Shown in pieces: positions 17,848 to 25,558 of a stretch of 50,880 bases of DNA. The translations under genes were made by a program, and so were the position numbers. The stretch lies in assembly GCA_026932425.1 (NCBI GenBank), contig JAIXKN010000011.1, positions 1 to 50,880 on the forward strand, given 5' to 3'. The notes below the pieces were generated by a model. That model did no database searches and was not told where the DNA came from. It saw only the letters and a list, made by a program, of their open reading frames with translations. This stretch comes from Burkholderiales bacterium (GTDB lineage: Bacteria; Pseudomonadota; Gammaproteobacteria; Burkholderiales; Burkholderiaceae_C). Position 1 is the stretch's first letter. Each line of letters begins with the position of its first letter.

Positions 17848-18543
17848 TCAGCCCGGGTCGTCGTCGAAGCGCACGCTGCGCGCTTCGCGCAGCGCGGTCT
17901 CGAACAGACGCAGCTGCGGCTCGACGCTGCCGGGCGACGCCTCCTCGAGCGCGGTGCGCAGCGTCAGCCGGCCGCGGTTGAGCGTCAGCACGAAGGGCGT
18001 GCCCGCCTCGTCGCGACGCGCCAGCAGCGCCGGCGCGAGCGGCCCGGCCAGCCATTGCTGCAGCCAGGGCTTGAGGCTGGCGGCCGCGGCGTAGCGCTCG
18101 TGCAGCTCACCGAGCTCGGCCCGCGCGAGTCGCGGGTGCATCACGATCCAGCGCATCTCGGCCGGCGTGTCGGTGTCGATGCGAGTCTGCACGTCCTCGA
18201 CGAACTGCTCGAACATCGCCTTCTCGATCGCCTCCTGCAAGGGACGATCGAGCACGATTGCCTGAAGATTTGCCTGCAGATCGGGGGGCAGCGGCAGCGT
18301 CGCGCGGATGCGCAGCTCCTGACCCGGGACGTAGGGACGCTGCGATGCCCCCCATTCGATGCGCCAGGGCAAGCCGTCGGTCTTGCCCTCGACGATCAGG
18401 CCGCCGGAATCGCGCGGCGAGCGGATCTGCACCTGGGCCCGCCGCGACCATTCGTCGAACGAGGAGAGCGCGGCTTGCGTTGCGGTCTGCGAATCCGTCG
18501 GCGGCGCCTTGCCGCCCAGCAAGCGTCTGAAGCCTTCGAGCAT
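17848..18543 (-). CDS. Hypothetical protein, 231 residues
   Basis: No family was recognised. The protein has no signal peptide or membrane helix. It starts MLEGFRRLLGGKAPP, has a beta-rich part around residues 37-85 (GGLIVEGKTDGLPWRIEWGA, LRIRATLPLPPDL), then mixed helices and a conserved-looking end (RLTLRTALEE, EPQLRLFETALREAR). It looks like a soluble cytoplasmic protein of a lineage-restricted family. It converges with the acyl-CoA dehydrogenase gene and diverges from the GST gene, so it forms its own transcription unit. Codon usage matches its neighbours, supporting a real gene. Confidence 0.75.
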   Translation of the reverse strand: MLEGFRRLLGGKAPPTDSQTATQAALSSFDEWSRRAQVQIRSPRDSGGLIVEGKTDGLPWRIEWGASQRPYVPGQELRIRATLPLPPDLQANLQAIVLDRPLQEAIEKAMFEQFVEDVQTRIDTDTPAEMRWIVMHPRLARAELGELHERYAAAASLKPWLQQWLAGPLAPALLARRDEAGTPFVLTLNRGRLTLRTALEEASPGSVEPQLRLFETALREARSVRFDDDPG

Positions 18544-18597
18544 GGTTTAGAGTGCGCCAACGTCGCCGCAGCGCGCGACGCGGGAAGGGGTCCTGCG

Positions 18598-19290
18598 ATG
18601 ATCGAAGTCTATTCGTGGCCCACGCCCAACGGGCACAAGGTCCACATCATGCTGGAGGAATGCGGTCTTCCTTATCGTGCGATCCCGGTAGACATCGGCC
18701 GCGGCGAGCAATTCGAGCCACGATTCCTCGAAATCAGCCCGAACAACAAGATCCCGGCCATTGTCGACCCCGACGGCCCCGATGGGGCGCCGATCACGGT
18801 CTTCGAGTCGGGCGCCATCCTGCTCTACCTCGCCGGCAAGACCGGCCGCTTCCTGCCTGCGAGCACGCAAGGCAAGTACGAGGTGCTGCAGTGGCTGATG
18901 TTCCAGATGGGCAGCGTCGGCCCGATGCTCGGTCAGGCGCACCACTTCCGCGTCTACGCGCCGGAGAAGATCCCCTACGCGATCGAGCGCTACACCAACG
19001 AGGCGCGGCGCCTCTACGGCGTGATGAATCGCCGCCTGGCCGGCAGCCGCTACATCGGCGGCGCCGAGTACTCGATCGCCGACATCGCGATCTTCCCCTG
19101 GCTGCGCAGCTGGAAGAACCAGGGCATCGACTGGAACGACCACCCGCACCTCAAGGGCTGGTTCGACGAGATCGCCGCGCGTCCGGCGGTCGTGCGCGGG
19201 CTCGAGGTACTGTCCGATTACCGCCGTCCGGTGCAGGACGATCGCGCCCGCGAAGTGCTTTTCGGTCAGGAGCAGTACAAGCTGCGCTGA
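18598..19290 (+). CDS. Glutathione S-transferase, YfcG/nu-class disulfide-bond oxidoreductase-like
   Basis: A cytosolic GST-fold protein of 230 residues. The N-terminal SWPTPNGHKVHIMLEE is the hallmark of YfcG/YghU nu-class enzymes, which lack the usual catalytic Cys/Tyr and bind two glutathiones to reduce disulfides. It also keeps EISPNNKIPAIVD, FESGAILLYLA, GPMLGQAHHF and YSIADIAIFPWL. The ATG at 18598 has AAGGGG upstream at about 18585-18590. The gene diverges from the unknown gene at 17848-18543 and is followed by tRNA-Arg. Activity is inferred from close resemblance to YfcG. Confidence 0.9.
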   Translation: MIEVYSWPTPNGHKVHIMLEECGLPYRAIPVDIGRGEQFEPRFLEISPNNKIPAIVDPDGPDGAPITVFESGAILLYLAGKTGRFLPASTQGKYEVLQWLMFQMGSVGPMLGQAHHFRVYAPEKIPYAIERYTNEARRLYGVMNRRLAGSRYIGGAEYSIADIAIFPWLRSWKNQGIDWNDHPHLKGWFDEIAARPAVVRGLEVLSDYRRPVQDDRAREVLFGQEQYKLR

Positions 19291-19313
19291 AAGCCCCCCA
19301 CCGCGGCCCCTCC

Positions 19314-19319
19314 TAAAAT
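19314..19319 (+). promoter_or_regulatory. -10-like TAAAAT before tRNA-Arg
   Basis: TAAAAT lies 39 bases upstream of the first tRNA base, a suitable place for a promoter with a short 5' leader to be removed by RNase P. No clear -35. Confidence 0.4.
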
Positions 19320-19358
19320 CACCCACCCGCACCCCGACGATCGCCGGGCGCGCTGCAA

Positions 19359-19435
19359 CTGCCCGTAGCTCAACTGGATAGAGCAGCTGCCTTCTAAGCA
19401 GCAGGTCGGGGGTTCGAGTCCCTCCGGGCAGGCCA
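19359..19435 (+). tRNA. tRNA-Arg(TCT)
   Basis: A 77-base cloverleaf. The acceptor stem CTGCCCG pairs perfectly with CGGGCAG at 19425-19431, the discriminator is G and CCA is encoded (19433-19435). The anticodon stem GCTGC/GCAGC encloses the loop CTTCTAA with anticodon TCT at 19393-19395, reading AGA/AGG. The T arm contains GGTTCGAGTCC. Confidence 0.95.
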
Positions 19436-19555
19436 GAATGAAGTTGGAGTCAACCCGCTTCCACGTACGGTTAGCGGCTTGAGTCTCGAGCCGGACTCGA
19501 GGCCGGGGTGAGCGCCTTGGCAGACTTATCCACCGGCAGCGCTCGCGCGCCTTCG

Positions 19556-19573
19556 GAGAGCGCCTTCGCTCTC
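19556..19573 (-). terminator. Hairpin at the boxR-like stop codon
   Basis: GAGAGCG and CGCTCTC form a 7-bp stem with a 4-base loop right at the stop codon of the minus-strand gene. There is no T-run, so it may be a Rho-dependent end or 3'-end stabiliser rather than a classic terminator. Confidence 0.35.
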
Positions 19574-20528
19574 AGCCATGCAGCCCGAGCGCGTCGCGCA
19601 CCAGCTTGCGCAGTGCCTCGAAGGTCGGCTGCAGCGGCTGCGCGCTCGTGTCGAGGCGGAACTCGGCCTTGGAGTAGAAGGCGGCGCGGCCGGCGAGGAT
19701 GCGGCGCAGGTCGTCCATCGCCTCGCCGCTGGCGGCGATCGGGCGCAGGTCGCCCTGCGCGCGCACGCGGCGCATGTGGTCCTCGGGCGAAGCCTGCAGC
19801 CACACGGTCGTGCAGTGCGCCAGCAGCAGGTTGAAGGTCGCGGCGTCCGACACCAGCCCGCCCGGTGTCGCGATCACCGCCTCGGGGTAGATCTGGATCG
19901 CCTCCTCGAGCGCGCGGCGCTCGTAGCGGCGGTAGGCGTTGACGCCGTAGAGCGCCTGGATCTCGCTCACGCTGCAGCCGGCGAACTGCTCGATCTCGTG
20001 GCTGAGCTCGACGAAGGGATAGCCCAGGTCGTCGGCGAGCATGCGCCCGAGCGTGCTCTTGCCTGCGCCGCGCAGCCCGACGAGCGCCACGCGCGTGCTG
20101 CGCAGCGCCGGGTCGGCGGCGTTGGCGCCGCCGGTGCCGAGCATCTGCCCGATCGCGATGCGTGCGCGCCGCAGCGTGGCCTCGTCGCGGCCTTCGAGGA
20201 GCTCGCGGATCAGCAGCCACTCGGGGTTGGAGGTCGTGACGTCGCCGATCAGCTCGGCGAGCGGACAGTGCAGCGCATGCGCCACCTGCAGCAGCACGAG
20301 GATCGACGCATTGCCGACCCCGTACTCGAGGTTGGCCAGGTGCCGCTCCGAGACATCCGCGGCGACCGCGACCGCCTTGCGCGTCATGCCGCGGCGCGCG
20401 CGCAGCGCGCGCACGCGCTCGCCGAGCGCAACGAGGAAGGGGTTCTTCTCGGCGGGCGCCGCTTCGTTGCCTGCGGAAGCAGGCAACGTAGGCGCCTGCA
20501 CCAAAATGCCGCTATCGACCAAGATCAA
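19572..20528 (-). CDS. BoxR/BzdR-type regulator: XRE helix-turn-helix fused to shikimate-kinase-like domain
   Basis: The N-terminal region (about residues 35-95) is an XRE-type helix-turn-helix (MTRKAVAVAADVSERHLANL). It is joined to a shikimate-kinase-like domain with Walker A GLRGAGKSTLGR and ATPGGLVSD. This fusion is the BzdR/BoxR family, which represses benzoate degradation genes and responds to benzoyl-CoA. No box or bzd catabolic gene is in the window, so its targets are elsewhere. The frame opens with TTG at 20528. Other starts are TTG 20522 and 20504 and GTG 20501; none has a good ribosome site, so the exact start is uncertain. A perfect dyad lies upstream at 20546-20567. Confidence 0.88.
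   Translation of the reverse strand: MILVDSGILVQAPTLPASAGNEAAPAEKNPFLVALGERVRALRARRGMTRKAVAVAADVSERHLANLEYGVGNASILVLLQVAHALHCPLAELIGDVTTSNPEWLLIRELLEGRDEATLRRARIAIGQMLGTGGANAADPALRSTRVALVGLRGAGKSTLGRMLADDLGYPFVELSHEIEQFAGCSVSEIQALYGVNAYRRYERRALEEAIQIYPEAVIATPGGLVSDAATFNLLLAHCTTVWLQASPEDHMRRVRAQGDLRPIAASGEAMDDLRRILAGRAAFYSKAEFRLDTSAQPLQPTFEALRKLVRDALGLHG
20465..20488. repeat. Perfect 10-bp hairpin near the 5' end of the boxR-like gene
   Basis: CGTTGCCTGC (20465-20474) pairs with GCAGGCAACG (20479-20488) around a 4-base loop. It falls in the first ~20 codons of the boxR-like frame, before the conserved DNA-binding domain, and could influence translation start. Confidence 0.75.
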
Positions 20529-20545
20529 AGAAGGTCATGCTCTGG

Positions 20546-20567
20546 ATATGCGCAGAATAATGCATAT
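20546..20567. promoter_or_regulatory. Candidate operator ATATGC-N10-GCATAT upstream of the boxR-like gene
   Basis: A perfect 6-bp inverted repeat with a 10-base AT-rich spacer that includes TGCATAT. It is 18 bases upstream of the TTG start of the XRE-type regulator. The AT content stands out in this GC-rich DNA. Autoregulation is the natural guess; known BzdR sites also contain TGCA elements. Confidence 0.5.
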
Positions 20568-20609
20568 TCCCGGTCGGAGCAAGGCCGCAGCCCGCCTCGC
20601 CAGCGCAGA

Positions 20610-21704
20610 TCAGGTCGACTTGCTGATCGAAATCGTCGGGATCCTGGCCGGGGCCTCGGCGGCCCGCTGCGCAACTGCGGCGCCGACCTGGCGCGCGACC
20701 GACTTGTAGATCGCGGCGATCTCGCCGTCGGGCTCGGCGACGACGGTGGGCCTGCCGCCGTCGGCCTGCACGCGGATCTGCATGTTCAGCGGCAGCGCAC
20801 CGAGGTAGTCGACGCTGTACTGCTCGGCCATGCGCTTGCCGCCCTCGGCGCCGAAGATGTGTTCGGTGTGGCCGCAATTGGGGCAGCAGTAGACGGCCAT
20901 GTTCTCGACAAGCCCGAGGATCGGCACGCCGACCTTCTCGAACATCTTCAGGCCCTTCTTCGCGTCCAGCAGCGCGATGTCCTGCGGCGTCGTCACGATG
21001 ATCGCGCCGGTCAGCGGCACGCGCTGGGAGAGCGTCAGCGCGATGTCGCCGGTGCCCGGCGGCATGTCGATCAGCAGGTAGTCGAGCTCGCTCCAGTTGG
21101 TCTGGCGCAGCAGCTGGTCCAGCGCCTGCGTGGCCATCGGACCGCGCCAGATCATCGCCTGGTCGTGTTCGACCAGGAAACCGATCGACATCACCTGCAC
21201 GCCGTAGTTGGACAGCGGCTGCATGCTCTTGCCGTCGGTGCTCTCGGGGCGGCCCTCGATGCCCATCATCATCGGCTGGCTCGGGCCGTAGATGTCGGCG
21301 TCGAGGATGCCCACGGTCGCGCCCTCGGCGGCCAGCGCCAGCGCCAGGTTGACGGTCGTCGTGCTCTTGCCGACGCCGCCCTTGCCCGAGGCGACGGCGA
21401 CGATGTTCTTCACCTGCGGCAGCAGCGGCACACCGCGCTGCACCGCGTGCCTGGCAATCACCGTCGCCAGGTTGACGCTGACGTTCTCGACGCCCGGCAC
21501 GCTGCGCGCCGCGGCGATCAACGCCTTGCGGATCGCCGGATGCTGGCTCCTGGCCGGATAGCCGAGCTCGATGTCGAAGGAGACGTCGCCGCCCTCGATG
21601 CGCAGGTTCTTCAACTCGCCGCCGGCGACATAGCTGCGGCCGGTGTGAGCGTCGACGACGCCGGACAGCGCCGCGGTGAGCGCGGCTTCGGTGGGCTGGG
21701 ACAT
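20610..21704 (-). CDS. apbC: Iron-sulfur cluster carrier protein ApbC (Mrp/NBP35 family)
   Basis: A P-loop ATPase of 364 residues that carries a Fe-S cluster to target enzymes in the cytoplasm. An N-terminal DUF59/MIP18-like domain (about residues 5-85) precedes the deviant Walker A VASGKGGVGKSTT, then DADIYGPSQP, DMPPGTGD and the cluster-binding CxxC in YCCPNCGH. The ATG at 21704 fits family starts. The Ser/Thr/Ala-rich tail after about residue 345 is unremarkable. It is divergent from metG, the usual metG-apbC arrangement in proteobacteria. Confidence 0.95.
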   Translation of the reverse strand: MSQPTEAALTAALSGVVDAHTGRSYVAGGELKNLRIEGGDVSFDIELGYPARSQHPAIRKALIAAARSVPGVENVSVNLATVIARHAVQRGVPLLPQVKNIVAVASGKGGVGKSTTTVNLALALAAEGATVGILDADIYGPSQPMMMGIEGRPESTDGKSMQPLSNYGVQVMSIGFLVEHDQAMIWRGPMATQALDQLLRQTNWSELDYLLIDMPPGTGDIALTLSQRVPLTGAIIVTTPQDIALLDAKKGLKMFEKVGVPILGLVENMAVYCCPNCGHTEHIFGAEGGKRMAEQYSVDYLGALPLNMQIRVQADGGRPTVVAEPDGEIAAIYKSVARQVGAAVAQRAAEAPARIPTISISKST

Positions 21705-22028
21705 GGGTGTGGACTTCGGATTCGTTGAGGAAGGGAGGCAAAGCGTGCACCCGGCGCGAAGCGTCGCGATCGATTGCGTCGACGCGTGCCGATCCGCGCT
21801 GCGCTGAACCGAGCGGCTCGGAACCAGGCCCGAACCGAGGCAGTCTAGCCAAAGCCCTGCGGCCGGGACGCCAGTGGGGTCGGGGCTGCACTCCGCATCC
21901 GAGGGTCGCGCCCCGGCGCAGGCCCAGGCTAGCCCGGCAAGCCGGGGAAGCGGTCGACGATCGGGCCGTGAGCTCGGACGCCGGTGGCCGCCGCCTAGAA
22001 TCCCGCGCCTGCCCCGGATGGCCGCGCC
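21705..22028. promoter_or_regulatory. Divergent promoter region between apbC and metG
   Basis: These 324 bases hold no credible gene. A TAGAAT box at 21996-22001, 27 bases before the metG ATG, is a likely -10. On the other strand TAGACT (21847-21842) could be a -10 for apbC. Neither has a convincing -35. No leader peptide or T-box-like structure was recognised. Confidence 0.5.
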
Positions 22029-24095
22029 ATGACCCGCAAGCTCTTCGTCACCACCGCCCTGCCCTACGCCAACGCGCCGTTCCACATCGGGCACATGATG
22101 GAGTACATCCAGGCCGACACCTGGGTGCGCTTCCAGCGCATGCGCGGGCACGAGGTGCGCTTCGTCTGCGCCGACGACGCGCACGGCGCGCCGATCATGA
22201 TCGCGGCGGAGAAGGCGGGGTTGACGCCGCAGGCGTTTGTTGCGCAGATCGCCGCCGGGCGTGCGCGCTACCTCGACGGCTTTCACATCGGCTTCGACAA
22301 CTGGCACAGCACCGACGCGCCGGAGAACCACGAGCTCGCGCAGGACATCTACCGCGCGCTGCGGGCCAACGAGCTGATCGAGACGCGCACCATCGAGCAG
22401 TTCTTCGACCCCGACAAGGGCATGTTCCTGCCCGACCGTTTCATCAAGGGCGAGTGCCCGCGCTGCGGCGCGCGCGACCAGTACGGCGACAACTGCGAGG
22501 TCTGCGGCGCCGTCTACCAGCCCACCGAGCTGAAGAACCCGTACTCGGCGCTCTCGGGCGCCGCGCCCGAACTGCGCTCGAGCGAGCACTTCTTCTTCCG
22601 GCTCTCGGACCCGCGCTGCGTCGAATACCTCGAGAACTGGACGCAGGACGGGCGACTGCAGCCCGAGGTCGCGAACAAGGTGCGCGAGTGGTTCACGCGC
22701 GACGAGAACGGCCGCGTGAGCCTGGGCGACTGGGACATCAGCCGCGACGCGCCCTACTTCGGCATCGAGATCCCCGACGCGCCGGGCAAGTACTTCTACG
22801 TCTGGCTGGACGCGCCGATCGGCTACCTCGCGAGCCTGAAGAACCTCTGCGGCAAGCTCGGCATCGACTACGACGCCTACCTGGCGCAGCCCGAGCTCGA
22901 GCAGGTGCACTTCATCGGCAAGGACATCGTCACCTTCCACACGTTGTTCTGGCCGGCGATGCTGAAGTTCAGCGGTCGCAAGACGCCCGACCGCGTCTAC
23001 GTGCACGGGCACCTGACGGTCAGCGGCGAGAAGATGAGCAAGAGCCGCGGTACCGGCATCAGCCCGCTGCGCTACCTGGAACTGGGCATGGATGCGCAAT
23101 GGCTGCGCTACTACATCGCCGCCAAGCTCAACGCGCGCGTCGAGGACCTGGACTTCAACCCCGACGATTTCGTCGCGCGCGTCAACGCCGACCTCGTCGG
23201 CAAGTACATCAACATCGCCAGCCGCGCCGCGGGCTTCATCGCCAAGCGCTTTGGCGGGCAGCTCTCGGCCGAGGTCGGCGTCGAGGGCCGCATGGTGCTC
23301 GATGCGCTGCGCGCGCAGTCGGAATCCATCGCACAGCTCTACGAGGGGCGCGAGTTCGGCAAGGCGCTGCGCGAGATCATGCTGCTGGCCGACAAGGTCA
23401 ACGAATACGTCGACGCGCACAAGCCCTGGGAGATCGCCAAGCAGGCCGGGCAGGAGGAAGCGCTGCAGGACGTCTGCACCACCTGCATCGAGGCCTTCCG
23501 GCTGCTGACCCTCTACCTCAAGCCGGTGCTGCCGGGGCTGGCGGCGCAGGTCGAGGCATTCCTGAAGATCGAGCCGCTGCAGTGGGCCGACGCGACGCGC
23601 AGGCTCGGCGCGCACACGATCGGCGCCTACAAGCACCTGATGCAGCGCGTCGACGCGAAGATGATGGACGCGCTCTTCGAGCCGCCCGAGCCTGCTGCGC
23701 CGCAGCCCGCCGTGGACGAGACCGCAACCACCCCCGGCGGCGAGCCGCTGGCCGCGCAGATCGGCATCGAGGATTTCGCCAAGGTCGACCTGCGCATCGC
23801 GCGCATCGTCGCCGCCGAGCGCGTCGAGGGCAGCACGAAGCTGCTGCGCCTGACGCTGGATGCCGGCGAGGGCCGCACGAGAAACGTCTTCAGCGGCATC
23901 GCCAGCGCCTTCGCGCCGGAGGATCTGGTCGGACGCCTGACCGTGCTCGTGGCCAATCTTGCGCCGCGCAAGATGAAGTTCGGCACGAGCGAGGGCATGG
24001 TGCTCGCCGCCAGTCACGCCGACGAGAAAGCGCACCCGGGGCTCTACCTGCTGAACCCCTGGCCCGAAGCGGCGCCGGGATTGCGCGTGCGCTGA
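22029..24095 (+). CDS. metG: Methionyl-tRNA synthetase
   Basis: MetRS charges initiator and elongator tRNA-Met. The 688-residue protein has the class I signature HIGH ([11 protein letters not shown]), a zinc knuckle pair ([18 protein letters not shown]), KMSKS in [11 protein letters not shown], the anticodon-binding helical domain, and a C-terminal EMAP/tRNA-binding domain ([20 protein letters not shown] to the end) that supports dimerisation. A short Pro/Ala-rich linker joins the last two. It diverges from apbC and is followed at 75 bases by a kinase-like gene. Length and domain order are normal. Confidence 0.98.
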   Translation: MTRKLFVTTALPYANAPFHIGHMMEYIQADTWVRFQRMRGHEVRFVCADDAHGAPIMIAAEKAGLTPQAFVAQIAAGRARYLDGFHIGFDNWHSTDAPENHELAQDIYRALRANELIETRTIEQFFDPDKGMFLPDRFIKGECPRCGARDQYGDNCEVCGAVYQPTELKNPYSALSGAAPELRSSEHFFFRLSDPRCVEYLENWTQDGRLQPEVANKVREWFTRDENGRVSLGDWDISRDAPYFGIEIPDAPGKYFYVWLDAPIGYLASLKNLCGKLGIDYDAYLAQPELEQVHFIGKDIVTFHTLFWPAMLKFSGRKTPDRVYVHGHLTVSGEKMSKSRGTGISPLRYLELGMDAQWLRYYIAAKLNARVEDLDFNPDDFVARVNADLVGKYINIASRAAGFIAKRFGGQLSAEVGVEGRMVLDALRAQSESIAQLYEGREFGKALREIMLLADKVNEYVDAHKPWEIAKQAGQEEALQDVCTTCIEAFRLLTLYLKPVLPGLAAQVEAFLKIEPLQWADATRRLGAHTIGAYKHLMQRVDAKMMDALFEPPEPAAPQPAVDETATTPGGEPLAAQIGIEDFAKVDLRIARIVAAERVEGSTKLLRLTLDAGEGRTRNVFSGIASAFAPEDLVGRLTVLVANLAPRKMKFGTSEGMVLAASHADEKAHPGLYLLNPWPEAAPGLRVR

Positions 24096-24103
24096 CCGCC
24101 CGA

Positions 24104-24136
24104 CACCGGGGCCCCGATTCACGGGGGCGCCCGGTG
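24104..24136 (+). terminator. Hairpin after metG
   Basis: CACCGGG (24104-24110) pairs with CCCGGTG (24130-24136), with further GC pairing inside and a small bulge. No T-run follows, so termination is possible but weakly supported. Confidence 0.4.
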
Positions 24137-24170
24137 CGCTGGCATCCGGCCTTGGTAGCCTTGCGCCCCG

Positions 24171-25256
24171 ATGCGCGCCGTCCGCCAACCTCGCAAGCCG
24201 CCCCTGCCTGCACCGCTGCCGGCAGGGGCGCGTCTTGGCGCGTTCGAGGTGCGCGGGGTGCTGGGGCTGGGCGAGTACGGCTACGGCTATCGGGTCTGGG
24301 ACCCGGAGTCCGAAGAGGAATACGCGGTCAAGGAGTACCTTCCGCTCGGGCTTGCGCAGCGCGAGGGCGAGCGCGCCGTGCGGCCGCTGCGGCCGGAGGA
24401 TGAGGAGGCCTACACGCAGGGGCTGCGCGTCTTCCTCGACGAGGGCAAGCTGCTGTCGCAGCTGCGTCACCCCGGGCTCGTCCACGTGTACGGCAGCTGG
24501 GAGGAGAACGGCACGGCCTACATGGCCATGCGCCTGGTCGCCGGCCGCAACCTGCAGCAGACGATGCAGGCGCGCGGCCGCCCGCCACGCGAGCCGGCGC
24601 TGCGTGCACTGCTGCAGGCGCTGCTGGATGCGCTCGGGGTGCTGCACCGCGCCGGCATCGAGCACCGCGACATCGGGCTCTCGACGATCGTCATCGGCCC
24701 CGATCATCGGCCGGTGCTGATGGATCTGGGCTCGCCTCGGCGCCTGGCAAGCGCAAGGGGCCAGGCTGCCGTCACGGGTTCACGCGAGGGTTTCGCGCCG
24801 CGCGAGATGTACGAAGGCGGGCGCAACGAGAAGCACGGTCCCTGGACCGACATCTACGCGCTCGGCGCCGTCCTCTACTGCCTGATGACGGGCAAGCCGC
24901 CGGCACCGGCGCGGCTGCGCTCGGAAGCCGACGACGCGCTGCCGTGGCCCGCGCCGATACGACAGCGGTACGCGCCGGAGCTGCGCGCACTCGTGCAGTG
25001 GATGCTCTCGCCCCGCCCGCAGGATCGCCCCCAGGACCTGGCCGCCGTGCACGCCGCGCTCACCGCTGCGGCCGGCCTGCCGGCAAGGCTGCGCCCCGGG
25101 CGTCGGGATCGCCTTGCGGTCGCACTGCTGCGTCACCGGCGGGCCCTGCGCTGGCTGCTGGTCCTGCTCGCGCTGCTCGTGCTCGCGGCCCTGGCATTCG
25201 GCGGCTGGCGGCTCCACGGCCTCGGCTTGCTGCCGGGAATGACGCGCGTCGAGTGA
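24171..25256 (+). CDS. Membrane-anchored Ser/Thr kinase-like protein with altered catalytic loop
   Basis: A 361-residue protein with a eukaryotic-type kinase fold: glycine-rich loop LGLGEYGYGYR (about 31-41), ATP-anchoring Lys54 in YAVKEYLP, helix-C Glu91, and DLG (185-187) in place of DFG. The catalytic loop reads HRDIGLSTI (165-173), where active kinases of this type have HRDIKPxNI; the lysine is Gly169 and the metal-binding Asn is Thr172. It may therefore be a pseudokinase or weakly active. A single membrane helix (about 328-346) near the C-terminus leaves only a short tail outside, so the kinase domain faces the cytoplasm. Start is ATG 24171; partner proteins are unknown. Confidence 0.88.
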   Translation: MRAVRQPRKPPLPAPLPAGARLGAFEVRGVLGLGEYGYGYRVWDPESEEEYAVKEYLPLGLAQREGERAVRPLRPEDEEAYTQGLRVFLDEGKLLSQLRHPGLVHVYGSWEENGTAYMAMRLVAGRNLQQTMQARGRPPREPALRALLQALLDALGVLHRAGIEHRDIGLSTIVIGPDHRPVLMDLGSPRRLASARGQAAVTGSREGFAPREMYEGGRNEKHGPWTDIYALGAVLYCLMTGKPPAPARLRSEADDALPWPAPIRQRYAPELRALVQWMLSPRPQDRPQDLAAVHAALTAAAGLPARLRPGRRDRLAVALLRHRRALRWLLVLLALLVLAALAFGGWRLHGLGLLPGMTRVE

Positions 25257-25558
25257 GCGACGCGGAGCAAGTCGGCTGCACGATCGAAAGCAGCCGCCCG
25301 GTCGACCGCGATGCACCCCACGACCACCCGCCGCAAGCCCGGGCAAGCCATTGCGCCGCGCTCCGGCGTCGCGTGATGGCATGATGCCGTCCATGCGCAA
25401 CACGCTGGCCCCGTGGGCCCGGAAGACGTCGCGGGCGACCTGGTTCGTCGACCCGCGCGTCTGCCTGCCGTCACGGCGCCGGCGCTTCTTCGTGCGCGCC
25501 CATCGCTGCGGGCCGCCCGCGGCAGCCATGTCCGTCCCGTCGTCCGCCCGGAGACCGC
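25257..25558. other. Gene-free gap before the SulP gene
   Basis: About 300 bases with no convincing gene. A 79-codon frame from 25384 overlaps the SulP start and is Arg/Pro rich with no family features. GGAG at about 25549-25552 is the SulP ribosome site. No clear promoter hexamers or hairpin were seen. Confidence 0.6.

Noticed and set aside
19359-19571. tRNA-Arg as a possible integration site
   Set aside because: No integrase or mobile gene and no second copy of the tRNA 3' end are seen in the window.
20610-24707. Apparent 1365-residue fusion across metG and apbC on the minus strand
   Set aside because: Only the last 364 residues are ApbC. The upstream part is antisense to metG and the kinase-like gene. 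The ApbC ATG at 21704 is the proper start.
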